A program made the position numbers and the translations under genes. DNA of 64,000 nucleotides from Sandaracinomonas limnophila (lineage in GTDB: Bacteria > Bacteroidota > Bacteroidia > Cytophagales > Spirosomataceae): contig NZ_SACY01000003.1 of the NCBI RefSeq assembly GCF_004005965.1, positions 434,001-498,000 on the forward strand. Reading direction: 5' to 3'. Positions 25,505-33,748 of this stretch are shown piece by piece. The first letter of the stretch is position 1; the number at the start of each line of letters is the position of its first letter. The notes beneath the pieces are model-generated. The model was given only the letters and a program-made list of their open reading frames with translations. It searched no databases and was not told the DNA's origin.

Positions 25505-28501
25505 TTAGAACGAAAGATTTATACCAGCAGTAAATGCACGAGTCTTGTAGTAAGTTTCACGAACATCAACACCTGGTGCAGCAGAACCAATTGCCAATCT
25601 TTGGCTAACTTCTGGATCAACACCTGTATAGTTTGTGAACAATGCTAAATTGTTACCAGCTACATAAATTCTTGCTCTCTTGAATACTCCTTTAACTGGG
25701 ATAGTATATCCTAAAGAAGCATTACCGATACGTAAGAAGTCTCCTGACTCAACATAATAATCCATTGGGATTGTACGCTCATCATTGATTACTGAAGTCA
25801 ATGCAGATTTCAATGCACCAGATTCAGCAATACGACCATCTTGACGACCTAACAATAATCTGTTAGTATTTACAATCTTAGCACCCATGTTGCTGTTTAA
25901 CATTACTTGGAAATCAAAGTTCTTGTAACGTACGTTAGTAGTTAAACTACCTACGAATACAGGATTTGGATTACCGATATAAGTTCTATCAGCAGCGTTT
26001 GGATCGATTGTTCCATCACCATTCAAATCTTTGAATACATACTTACCGTTTTCAATTTTATCAACGATTGCTCCGTAGAACTCACCAATTGGGTGTCCTG
26101 CTTGCAATACAGAGAAGTTAACGTTAGATGTACCACGGATAAAGCTACCCAAAGAAGTGGATAAGAATACCTGATCTGGAGCAGCGAATTGATCATTTTT
26201 CAAACTAACAACTTCGTTCTTGTTGAAAGAACCAGCGAAAGTAGAAGAAACGCTCCAATCAGCAGACTCTAACCACTGGTAAGTTAATGCTAACTCAACC
26301 CCTTGGTTTTTAACTTGACCGATGTTAACCAACATAGTAGGATAAACATATCCTTTTTCTTGTGGTACGTTTACTGTATATAACAAGTCCTTAGTAGAAC
26401 GAGTATAGTAATCTAATGATCCTGAGATCTTACCTTTCAATAAAGAGAAGTCGATACCAGCACCGTAGTTTTCGTTAATCTCCCACTTCAAGTTTGGATT
26501 TGGGTTAGATTGAATAGCGTAAGCAGGTAAGAAATCATCTGCAGAACCATCATAGTAAGAACCGTTAGCACCGTAGAAAGATTTAGATAACAATGGACGA
26601 ATACCCTCCGAGTTACCAGTTCTACCCCAGCTCACACGTAACTTCAAGTTATCAATGTTTTGATTTCCTTTCAAGAAAGGCTCCTCGCTCAATGTCCAAC
26701 CTAATGATACTGATGGGAAAGTACCCCACTTGTTGTTATCACCAAATTTAGTAGAACCGTCACGACGAACGTTAACTGTAGCAAAATACTTGTTTTTCAA
26801 GCTATACTGAGCACGAGCTAAGAAAGAAACTAACTTATACTCATTCTTGTAAGAAGAAATTAAGTTTGGATTTGTACGAATACCTAAACCAGAACCTAAG
26901 TTATTTGCTTCAAAAGCATCAGTTAAGAAGTTGTTGTTACCAGCAGCAAAACCGTCAGCAACTACATCTTGGTAAGTATAACCACCTAAGATAGCTAAGT
27001 TAGACTCATCATTCAATTTCTTATTCCAATTCAAAGTAGTTTCGAATTGCTTATCAGTAACTGAATTCAAATATCTTGAAGCAGCATTTCCACCTACAGT
27101 TGACAACAAGTTCAATGGAGTAGACTTAATGAATGAAGAACCATCGTTAGTTTGTGTACGTAAAGTTCCAGCAACGTTCAATGTCAATTCATTAGTCAAA
27201 GCATAAGATGCTTGCGTATTAAATAAGAAATCGTGTAATCTTTCTGATTGAGATTTGTTATCTAAAACCGCCTTAGGGTTAAAGTTAGCAAACGTACCAG
27301 GGATTTGGAAATATGTTCCATCTGCATTGTAAATTGGGTCAGTCGGACGCATATTCATTGCAAAACCAATCGCTCTTGTATCTGTGATCTTCGCATTAGT
27401 TTGCATTGCAGACATGTTAAACTTTAAGTTCAACTTACCATTTAAAGCTTTAGCATCTAAGTTTAAACGACCAGACATACGATCTTTACCAGAACCTAAC
27501 AACGTACCAGTTTGATCTAAATAACCAACTGATGCACGGTATGCTAAATTCTCTGATCCACCAGAAACAGCTAAGTTATGGTTTTGAGAAACTGCAGTAC
27601 GAGTGATAGCGCTTAACCAATCTGTATTCGCACCTAAGTCATCAAATTTTTGATTGTACTTAGCAGCAGCTGCGCGGAATTCAGCACCATTCAACAATTC
27701 TGGACGCTGAGAAATTTGCTCAGAACCAACATAAGCTGAATAATCTACTGAAGGAATTCCAGACTTACCACGTTTTGTATTAATGATAATAACACCGTTA
27801 GCACCACGAGAACCGTAAATAGCAGCAGATGAAGCATCTCTTAAAACATCCATAGATAAGATATCTTCTGGAGCAACGTTTTGGATTGGAGCACCAATTA
27901 CACCGTCAATAACATACAATGGCTCAGAACCTGCGTTCAATGAACCTGTACCTCTTAAACGTACAGTTGGAGCAGCATTAGGGTCTCCAGATGCTTGCGT
28001 AATTACTAAACCAGCTACTTTACCTTGAGCAGCAGCCAATGGGTTAGTTACAACACCCGCATTGAATTCTCTTGAACCTAAGCTTGTTACCGTTCCAGAA
28101 ATTTCTTTTCTCTTTTGAGTACCGTAACCTACAACAACTACTTCCTCTAAAGATTTAGTGTCTGGAGCTAAAGATACATTGATAACAGAAGCACCTACAG
28201 TAACTTCTTGTTTAACGTAACCTACAAATGTGAAAACTAAAGTACTTCCTTTAGCAGCGCTTAATTTGTAGTTTCCGCTTACATCTGTTTGAGTACCTTT
28301 AGTAGTACCTTTCACAGCGATAGAAACACCAGGTAGTCCTGAGCCATCAGCTGCATCAGTAACTTTACCTGAAACCACATCTTGGGCAAATGCACCCAAA
28401 GAAAACAATAGAGCAACAGCTAAACTGAAAACTTTCGTCATACTCAGCTTGCCTGCACCTGATCGCACTAGGCGACCCACTCTTTTGTAAGAATGAATCA
28501 T
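25505..28501 (-). CDS. SusC/RagA-family TonB-linked outer-membrane transporter (locus 1)
   Basis: The frame is open to 28639, but the start at 28501 is preferred; it gives 998 residues: a basic 20-residue lead (MIHSYKRVGRLVRSGAGKLS), then a signal peptide ending GAFAQ. Next come a CarboxypepD_reg-like domain (VSGKVTDAADGSGLPGVSI), the TonB-box region EEVVVVGYGTQKR, the plug (PLYVIDGVIGAPIQNV, SSAAIYGSRGANGVIIINTK) and a large barrel ending AGINLSF. SusC imports oligomers captured by SusD. The basic lead before the hydrophobic core is unusually long. Upstream are 459 nt with operator-like arrays. Confidence 0.92.
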   Translation of the reverse strand: MIHSYKRVGRLVRSGAGKLSMTKVFSLAVALLFSLGAFAQDVVSGKVTDAADGSGLPGVSIAVKGTTKGTQTDVSGNYKLSAAKGSTLVFTFVGYVKQEVTVGASVINVSLAPDTKSLEEVVVVGYGTQKRKEISGTVTSLGSREFNAGVVTNPLAAAQGKVAGLVITQASGDPNAAPTVRLRGTGSLNAGSEPLYVIDGVIGAPIQNVAPEDILSMDVLRDASSAAIYGSRGANGVIIINTKRGKSGIPSVDYSAYVGSEQISQRPELLNGAEFRAAAAKYNQKFDDLGANTDWLSAITRTAVSQNHNLAVSGGSENLAYRASVGYLDQTGTLLGSGKDRMSGRLNLDAKALNGKLNLKFNMSAMQTNAKITDTRAIGFAMNMRPTDPIYNADGTYFQIPGTFANFNPKAVLDNKSQSERLHDFLFNTQASYALTNELTLNVAGTLRTQTNDGSSFIKSTPLNLLSTVGGNAASRYLNSVTDKQFETTLNWNKKLNDESNLAILGGYTYQDVVADGFAAGNNNFLTDAFEANNLGSGLGIRTNPNLISSYKNEYKLVSFLARAQYSLKNKYFATVNVRRDGSTKFGDNNKWGTFPSVSLGWTLSEEPFLKGNQNIDNLKLRVSWGRTGNSEGIRPLLSKSFYGANGSYYDGSADDFLPAYAIQSNPNPNLKWEINENYGAGIDFSLLKGKISGSLDYYTRSTKDLLYTVNVPQEKGYVYPTMLVNIGQVKNQGVELALTYQWLESADWSVSSTFAGSFNKNEVVSLKNDQFAAPDQVFLSTSLGSFIRGTSNVNFSVLQAGHPIGEFYGAIVDKIENGKYVFKDLNGDGTIDPNAADRTYIGNPNPVFVGSLTTNVRYKNFDFQVMLNSNMGAKIVNTNRLLLGRQDGRIAESGALKSALTSVINDERTIPMDYYVESGDFLRIGNASLGYTIPVKGVFKRARIYVAGNNLALFTNYTGVDPEVSQRLAIGSAAPGVDVRETYYKTRAFTAGINLSF

Positions 28502-28960
28502 AAGTAAAAATTTAAGGGTTAATAATGAATAATGATTCCAACGGTTTTTCCAAACCTGCGCAAAAAAAGAAAGAAATAAGCATATAAAAAAATACCTCAC
28601 GCGTGTTACCTCTAAATTAAATTTAAAAAAATTGAACAATATTAAGATTTAACAAACAACTAGCACAGTATAGTATTGATTATTGGAATTATTAAAAAAT
28701 TCATTTTTGAATAAATTAAACAACTTTTCAAACCACAAAACAATTAAAAGGCCATTTAAAGCTCTCACAGTCGTTGTATTTTTTCAATAAAAAAAAAATT
28801 TGAAAAAAAATGAAAAAAAATCAAGTTTTTATCCACAAAACAAAATTTTAGTAATTATTAGAATAATCCAATTTTTATTTCAACTAGCACTGTGCTATTC
28901 TGTATCAGATAACTGTGCTAAACTGTCTGACAACTTAAAAATAAATTGAACTTCTCTAAG
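28502..28960. other. Intergenic control region between yidD and susC (locus 1)
   Basis: This 459-nt stretch holds no gene. It contains repeat CAACTAGCAC twice (28657-28666 and 28881-28890), an array of CTGT motifs (28885-28926), and three A-tracts of 8-10 nt (28789-28798, 28803-28810, 28813-28820) spaced about one helical turn apart, which predicts curved DNA. No TAnnTTTG element is seen on the susC strand. Confidence 0.7.
28885..28926. promoter_or_regulatory. Operator-like array upstream of susC (locus 1)
   Basis: TAGCACTGTGCTA at 28885-28897 is a perfect palindrome. CTGT occurs at 28890, 28900, 28913 and 28923, that is as two pairs each with 10-bp period, 13 bp apart. A similar CTGT/ACAG array with 10-bp period precedes the second susC. 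The protein that binds is unknown. Confidence 0.55.
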
Positions 28961-29170
28961 TTAAGGTAATGGATCTTCCCCAAATCCACCCCAAGGATGA
29001 CACCGCGAAATGCGCTTTAAAGTCAATTTCAAGGCCTTGAAAAATGGGTATTTTTGAAAGGCTTGAACGCCATACTCCGAACAGGTTGGATTAAACCTAC
29101 AGGAATTGGGTAAAAAGGGGGATAAAAACAATTGATAGAGGCGAATTAGCCCCAATGCAAGGAATTTCAT
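28961..29170 (-). CDS. yidD: Membrane protein insertion efficiency factor YidD
   Basis: A 69-residue protein with the family signature: a short amphipathic start (LIRLYQLFLSPFLP), three cysteines in SCRFNPTCSEY and ISRCHPWGG, and a GGFGEDPLP end. YidD assists YidC in inserting membrane proteins. The size and cysteine pattern are normal. It is upstream of susC on the same strand but separated by 459 nt, and no yidC, rnpA or rpmH is adjacent. Confidence 0.95.
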   Translation of the reverse strand: MKFLALGLIRLYQLFLSPFLPNSCRFNPTCSEYGVQAFQKYPFFKALKLTLKRISRCHPWGGFGEDPLP

Positions 29171-29182
29171 CTGCGTTTTGCT

Positions 29183-29214
29183 ATTGTTTTTACTTTTTGT
29201 AATGATTATATTTG
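29183..29214 (+). promoter_or_regulatory. Promoter of the serine hydrolase gene
   Basis: TATATTTG at 29207-29214 is an exact TAnnTTTG match; ATTG at 29183-29186 gives a partial -33 with a 20-nt spacer. The ATG follows 34 nt later. Confidence 0.55.
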
Positions 29215-29248
29215 TTACAAAGTAAACTATTTTAATGCCATTTTTAAT

Positions 29249-30475
29249 ATGAGGTTGAAAAAATCGCTTCTTCTTTTACCTTTCGCAATTCTTATTACAA
29301 TCGTTTCTTGCTCCCATCAATCAGGACATTTCTGGGAAGGCAGCTCTGAGGCAGAAAAAAGAAACGATTCTATAGCCTCGCTTTTTGATCCACAATTGGC
29401 TCAACAAAAAGCAATAAAACTAGATACTTTTTTCCAAAAATTACATAAAAATTATGGTTTCAACGGCGCTGTGCTGGTTTCCCAATACGGAAAAATAATT
29501 TATAAGAAAGCATTTGGATACTCCAATTACTTTACCAAAACTGCCTTGCAAGCACAAACCCACTTTCAATTAGCCTCTGTTTCTAAACAGTTTACTGCCG
29601 TTGCTGTCATGCAATTAAAAGAAAAAGGTCTTTTAAATTACGATGACCCAGTTAAAAAATATATCCCTAATTTCCCATACGATTCAGTTATTACTGTTCG
29701 TTCCCTATTAACACATCGCTCAGGTTTACCTAATTATGCCTATGCATTAGATAAATATTACAACAAAAAATTACCTCTGAACAATCAAATGGTAGTTGAT
29801 TTGTTTGCCAAATTTAAACCTGGAATTGATTATCGCCCCAATGCAAAATTTGCCTACAACAATACCAATTACCTATACCTTGCAGCTATTGTAGAAAAAC
29901 TAACGGGTCAAAATTTTCGACAATACGTTAAAGAAAACATTTTTGAACCTGCTGAAATGGCCCATTCTTTTATATATGATCCTGCACATCCTGAACAATT
30001 AAAAACAGCAGCCATTGGGTATCTTCCAAGGAGAGGTGCACCTGCCGTTGCCGGATTCGATCACTTGGATGGTGTTACTGGAGATAAAGGCATCTATTCT
30101 ACCGTTGAAGATATGCATCATTGGGATATGGCATTGAACCAGGAAAAGTTAGTAAAAAGATCTACATTAGAAGAAGCTTTTACACCTCAACATCGTGAAC
30201 CAAAAGTTTTACCAAAAAACTATGGCTTCGGGTGGAGACTAACCCAATTGGAAAATGGAGAATGGCTAACCTATCACACAGGATGGTGGCATGGATTTAA
30301 AAATTATTATTTACATAATCCGAAGGATAATTCGGCTATAATAATTTTGGGAAATATGGCTGGACATAGCTTGGCAAAAGTTAACATTGTACAATCTATT
30401 TTATACCCAGAAAAGGCTTCTATTTTTATGAAAGGCGAACCTCTGCCTCAAGAATTTACTCAAGGAGGAAATTAA
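29249..30475 (+). CDS. Serine hydrolase lipoprotein, beta-lactamase/AmpC-like family
   Basis: A 408-residue lipoprotein (lipobox TIVSC, Cys21) of the class C beta-lactamase/DD-peptidase fold (PF00144). The catalytic motifs are complete: Ser110-x-x-Lys113 in LASVSKQF, Tyr203-x-Asn205 in FAYNNTNY, and His343-Thr-Gly in YHTGWWHG in place of KTG. Such proteins include esterases, peptidases and D-aminopeptidases; true beta-lactamase activity is not implied. It lies 10 nt before a gene for a secreted NTF2-like protein, probably in one operon. Substrate unknown. Confidence 0.88.
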   Translation: MRLKKSLLLLPFAILITIVSCSHQSGHFWEGSSEAEKRNDSIASLFDPQLAQQKAIKLDTFFQKLHKNYGFNGAVLVSQYGKIIYKKAFGYSNYFTKTALQAQTHFQLASVSKQFTAVAVMQLKEKGLLNYDDPVKKYIPNFPYDSVITVRSLLTHRSGLPNYAYALDKYYNKKLPLNNQMVVDLFAKFKPGIDYRPNAKFAYNNTNYLYLAAIVEKLTGQNFRQYVKENIFEPAEMAHSFIYDPAHPEQLKTAAIGYLPRRGAPAVAGFDHLDGVTGDKGIYSTVEDMHHWDMALNQEKLVKRSTLEEAFTPQHREPKVLPKNYGFGWRLTQLENGEWLTYHTGWWHGFKNYYLHNPKDNSAIIILGNMAGHSLAKVNIVQSILYPEKASIFMKGEPLPQEFTQGGN

Positions 30476-30485
30476 ATCAACAAAA

Positions 30486-31019
30486 ATGAAAAACATTCAA
30501 TACATTTTGGGAATGATTTTGATGCTTGGAATAAGCATCTCATCTGTTGCACAATCGGAAGACAATGCAATAAAAACTACCTTAAATAACTATCTAGAAG
30601 GAATTACTACGGGAGATACAGCTAAATTAAATAAAGCATTTCATTCAACTGCCGTTTTAAAAACTTTCAATACCAATACGGGTAAAATTCAGGATTTCCC
30701 AGTAAAAACGTTTATTGCAAAAACTCCAAATGGCGGTGTAGAAGCAACGGGTAAAATAAATTCCTATTCCTATGCAGGGATTTCTGCTTCAGCAAGTATT
30801 GAATTAGCCTTTTCGGATTTTAAATACATAGACCAATTGAGTTTATTGAAAATCAATGACCAATGGAAAATTGTGGCACGCGTTTTTTCTCGTGTTGATT
30901 TAGCCACAGAAACAAAGGGAAGCGCAATCGCCTCCCCTGCTATAAAATCTACTCCAAAACCAGCTGCTAAAAAACCTAGCACAGCCAATGTGAAACCTAA
31001 AAAAGATGATGGTTGGTAG
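30486..31019 (+). CDS. Secreted NTF2-like (lumazine-binding-like) protein
   Basis: A 177-residue protein with a signal peptide ending ISSVAQ (about residue 23). Residues 25-140 fit the cone-shaped NTF2/SnoaL-type fold of PF12893: an initial helix pair (IKTTLNNYLEGITTGDTAKLNKAFHSTAVL) and a terminal strand pattern (LSLLKINDQWKIVARVFSRVD). The last 35 residues are a Lys/Pro/Ala-rich tail, probably disordered. It follows the serine hydrolase by 10 nt. Its stop is 1 nt from the stop of the converging inositol oxygenase. No enzyme activity can be assigned. Confidence 0.75.
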   Translation: MKNIQYILGMILMLGISISSVAQSEDNAIKTTLNNYLEGITTGDTAKLNKAFHSTAVLKTFNTNTGKIQDFPVKTFIAKTPNGGVEATGKINSYSYAGISASASIELAFSDFKYIDQLSLLKINDQWKIVARVFSRVDLATETKGSAIASPAIKSTPKPAAKKPSTANVKPKKDDGW

Positions 31020-31020
31020 C

Positions 31021-31848
31021 CTACCAGTTGATAGGCCCTTTTCCTAAATATTTTTCTACGATGGGTTCGTAATATGGTCGCAATTCCTCATAATTCGGAA
31101 CTACAGGTGATTTCGTGTATAAATCATATTGATTAAAATCTTTGATCAACTCCAAGTATTTTTCATCACCAGCATTCATAAACTGACGATAAGACCCTCC
31201 TGTGTGCCAAGGATAGAATGAATGGTAACGAATCATCACCATTCCTTCTTCAGGAATCGTATTTTGTTTATGATTTTTCAATACCTGATATAAATACTCG
31301 TCATGTCCCCAGGCCAATTCCAAATTATCTAAACCACAACCTGCTTCATAAACTCCTAATTCGGTATTGTAACGAGGATCCTGCATATCTGGATTCAAGG
31401 CATTAAATTCTGGATACACACATGAATCTGGCAATTTGGCCCCTACTACAAAGATATCACCAACTAGGCCCCACTGTTCTGCTTGGCTTGTACCGTCTTC
31501 ATCAGATCCGAACAAATACATTGCTTTTCCCAAATCATGAATCAATCCACATAATTGCATCCAATCTGGACGACCCTCGCGGCGCATACCTTCTGAAGTT
31601 TGCAATAAATGAATGATATTTGGCAAATTTAAATCTGGATCACTCACATCCACCAAAGAATTCAACTTTTCCATCATATCCCACAAATCCATCGGTCGTT
31701 CGAAAGTCAAATACTTCTTTTTCATTCGTTGAACATACTCATACGTCTGTCGAGAACGCATTTTGCGGTAATGCTCCTTTACAGCAGCAGTAATATCACC
31801 TTGCTCGTAATTACGAAATTCAGATTTTTCTTTGGCTAAAGTTTCCAT
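31021..31848 (-). CDS. Inositol oxygenase
   Basis: A 275-residue myo-inositol oxygenase of MIOX type, a diiron enzyme that cleaves myo-inositol with O2 to D-glucuronate. All six iron ligands known from the mammalian enzyme can be placed: His80, His104, Asp105 (LIHDLGK), His182 (GHDEY), His209 (RYHSFYPW) and Asp242 (YDLYTKS). Length is close to the eukaryotic protein (about 285). It is a single-gene unit with a TAnnTTTG element 23 nt upstream. No glucuronate or inositol catabolic genes are adjacent. The presence of a eukaryote-like MIOX in Bacteroidota is known, so transfer need not be recent. Confidence 0.93.
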   Translation of the reverse strand: METLAKEKSEFRNYEQGDITAAVKEHYRKMRSRQTYEYVQRMKKKYLTFERPMDLWDMMEKLNSLVDVSDPDLNLPNIIHLLQTSEGMRREGRPDWMQLCGLIHDLGKAMYLFGSDEDGTSQAEQWGLVGDIFVVGAKLPDSCVYPEFNALNPDMQDPRYNTELGVYEAGCGLDNLELAWGHDEYLYQVLKNHKQNTIPEEGMVMIRYHSFYPWHTGGSYRQFMNAGDEKYLELIKDFNQYDLYTKSPVVPNYEELRPYYEPIVEKYLGKGPINW

Positions 31849-31870
31849 TTCAATAGATTAAATTTTCAAA

Positions 31871-31878
31871 CAAATTTA
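31871..31878 (-). promoter_or_regulatory. Candidate -7 promoter element of the inositol oxygenase gene
   Basis: Minus-strand TAAATTTG, an exact TAnnTTTG match 23 nt before the ATG at 31848. The surrounding bases are A/T-rich, which raises the chance of a random match. Confidence 0.4.
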
Positions 31879-31915
31879 AATTTAATTTATTAAAAAAGAA
31901 TGTTTTTGTACTTAT

Positions 31916-32386
31916 TTACTTATTCATAAAAAATAAAGAAACAGAAGCTAAAAACATTAAAATCCCTAAAATGAGAAATACGCTCACAGAAGATGTTTGT
32001 TTATTGTCCATCACCAAATTTGACTGAGCCGGATTTTCTTCAAAATATCTCACCATCACTCCCGAACCAATTTCGAGTTCATCTGGTTTCCCCTTTTCTG
32101 ATTCAATTGTATAATTTATTCCATTTACCTCATAAGAAACTATGGGAAAATACGTTGGAAACCTACCTTGATTATCATCTCTTGAATATCTTTTATTACA
32201 ATCTATAATGGTTCCTGTGGTAATTTTTGAATGAGTGATAAAATATTTTTGCTGGTAAAATAAGATAATTCCAATGGCCAATAGGATTAATGACACCCCA
32301 ATGAAAAAGGAACTAAAAACCAACACGGTATCGTAAGTATTACCGGAGGACCTCCCCGATAATAAAAAAATAGTATATAAATTCAT
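31916..32386 (-). CDS. DUF3592-like small membrane protein
   Basis: A 156-residue protein with two transmembrane helices (about residues 22-46 and 131-152) and, between them, a beta-rich extracytoplasmic domain containing FPIVSYEVNGINYTIESEKGKPDELEIGSGV...VRYFEENP. This layout and the P-x-V-x-Y plus Y-x-x-x-NP pattern match DUF3592. The function of the family is unknown. It is monocistronic, between the inositol oxygenase and a divergent transporter gene. Confidence 0.7.
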   Translation of the reverse strand: MNLYTIFLLSGRSSGNTYDTVLVFSSFFIGVSLILLAIGIILFYQQKYFITHSKITTGTIIDCNKRYSRDDNQGRFPTYFPIVSYEVNGINYTIESEKGKPDELEIGSGVMVRYFEENPAQSNLVMDNKQTSSVSVFLILGILMFLASVSLFFMNK

Positions 32387-32506
32387 GATGCTTGATTAAC
32401 AATTGAATTTACTTATTTTTTTCGATAAAAAGGAAAGATTTAACCACTTTTAGGGTTTCTATAATTTTATTATTTTTCATATATTGCTTGGAAATCTATA
32501 GAACGA

Positions 32507-33691
32507 ATGAAAACTACTACCAAAATCCAATTAATGTTTATGATGTTTCTTATGTTCTTTACCTGGGGCTCCTGGTATGGACAAATGAGTAAATATTTAT
32601 TGGAAACTTTACATGCAACTGGTGATCAGGTTGGGATGGCCTATACAACTTTTTCAATTGCCTCTATAGCAGCTCCTTTTTTTATTGGATTAATTGCAGA
32701 TCGATTCTTTGCCGCTCAAAAAGTGATGGGAGTATTGAATATTTTAGGAGCTATCATTTTATATTTTTTAGCCCAAAATACAAGCGCTGAGAATTTCTTT
32801 TGGTATATATTGGCTTATACACTGACCTTTGCCCCCAATCTTTCACTTTCCAATTCCATTGCCATGAATCAAATGGCGAATCCTGAAAAGGAATTTCCTA
32901 GCATAAGAGTTACAGGTACTATTGCATGGATTGTTGTTACGAATATTATAGGATTTTATGGCATTGGTGGAGAGGTGAGCATCTTTAAAATCTCCATGTT
33001 TACCTCCTTATTTTTAGGTGTTTTTGCCTTCTTTTTGCCAAACACACCACCCAAAGCAGATTCAAATGCAAGCGTAAGTCAAATATTGGGACTTGAAGCT
33101 TTAAGTTTATTTAAAAGTAGATCATTCGTCATTTTCTTCATATCCTCTATTTTAATTTGCATACCTCTTTCCTTTTATTATGCATTGGCGAACCCATCAT
33201 TAACGGAGTCGCACATGAGCAATGTAGAAAACAAAATGTCACTTGGGCAAGTGTCTGAGGTAGTTTTTATGTTATTAATTCCACTTGCCTTTAGCAAACT
33301 AGGAGTTAAGAAAATGTTAATTGTTGGCCTAATCGCTTGGATTGTACGCTTTTTATGCTTTGGCTACGGAGATGGTATTAGTTCTGAATGGATTTTATTT
33401 TTAGGTATAATCCTTCATGGAGTCTGCTATGATTTCTTTTTTGTAACAGGACAAATCTATACCGACAAACAGGCTGGTGAAAAAATCAAAAATTCTGCCC
33501 AAGGACTTATAACTTTTGCAACTTACGGCATTGGTATGGGAATTGGTTCTAAAATTTCTGGTGTAATATTAGACAAGTACACCGTAAACGGCGTTCACGA
33601 TTGGCAAGCAGTATGGATGGTACCGGCGGCTATTGCCGGAGTGGTATTAGTACTTTTTATAAGTTTTTTTAGTGAGCCAGTGAGCAAGTGA
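32507..33691 (+). CDS. Nucleoside:H+ symporter-like MFS transporter
   Basis: A 394-residue inner-membrane protein with about twelve transmembrane helices. The start (MFLMFFTWGSWYGQMSKYLL) and the IRVTGTIAWIVV and GVCYDFFFVTGQIYTD segments are characteristic of the NHS family (NupG/XapB type) in Bacteroidota, which imports nucleosides with protons. The last codons lie in an 8-bp tandem repeat (33671-33702), so the C-terminal residues SEPVSK are repeat-encoded. An SDR gene follows 48 nt later across a second repeat. No nucleoside-processing gene is adjacent. Confidence 0.82.
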   Translation: MKTTTKIQLMFMMFLMFFTWGSWYGQMSKYLLETLHATGDQVGMAYTTFSIASIAAPFFIGLIADRFFAAQKVMGVLNILGAIILYFLAQNTSAENFFWYILAYTLTFAPNLSLSNSIAMNQMANPEKEFPSIRVTGTIAWIVVTNIIGFYGIGGEVSIFKISMFTSLFLGVFAFFLPNTPPKADSNASVSQILGLEALSLFKSRSFVIFFISSILICIPLSFYYALANPSLTESHMSNVENKMSLGQVSEVVFMLLIPLAFSKLGVKKMLIVGLIAWIVRFLCFGYGDGISSEWILFLGIILHGVCYDFFFVTGQIYTDKQAGEKIKNSAQGLITFATYGIGMGIGSKISGVILDKYTVNGVHDWQAVWMVPAAIAGVVLVLFISFFSEPVSK

Positions 33692-33702
33692 GCAAGTGAG
33701 CC
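33671..33702 (+). repeat. 8-bp tandem repeat across the transporter stop codon
   Basis: Four copies of AGTGAGC plus C or A run from 33671 to 33702. The TGA stop of the transporter is read from the third unit. The same AGTGAGC core, with 9-bp period, occurs five times inside nuoI on the minus strand (60992-61034). Confidence 0.85.
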
Positions 33703-33713
33703 AGATAAACATT

Positions 33714-33748
33714 AACAATTAACAATTAACAATTAACAATTGACAATT
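33714..33748 (+). repeat. 7-bp tandem repeat AACAATT covering an SDR start
   Basis: Four exact AACAATT units (33714-33741) are followed by GACAATT (33742-33748). The TTG start codon of the next gene lies on the junction of units four and five. Confidence 0.85.

Noticed and set aside
12225-28501. The SusCD region as a polysaccharide utilization locus
   Set aside because: No carbohydrate-active enzyme, sulfatase or hybrid two-component regulator is present, so a glycan substrate is not supported.
28502-28639. An upstream extension of the locus 1 SusC frame
   Set aside because: It would add 46 residues before a sequence that already contains a basic lead and a clear signal peptide. The region is A/T-rich non-coding in character.
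29249-30475. The serine hydrolase as an antibiotic-resistance beta-lactamase
   Set aside because: The fold is shared by esterases and peptidases. The HTG box and the lipid anchor do not point to class C beta-lactamase, and no AmpR-like regulator is adjacent.
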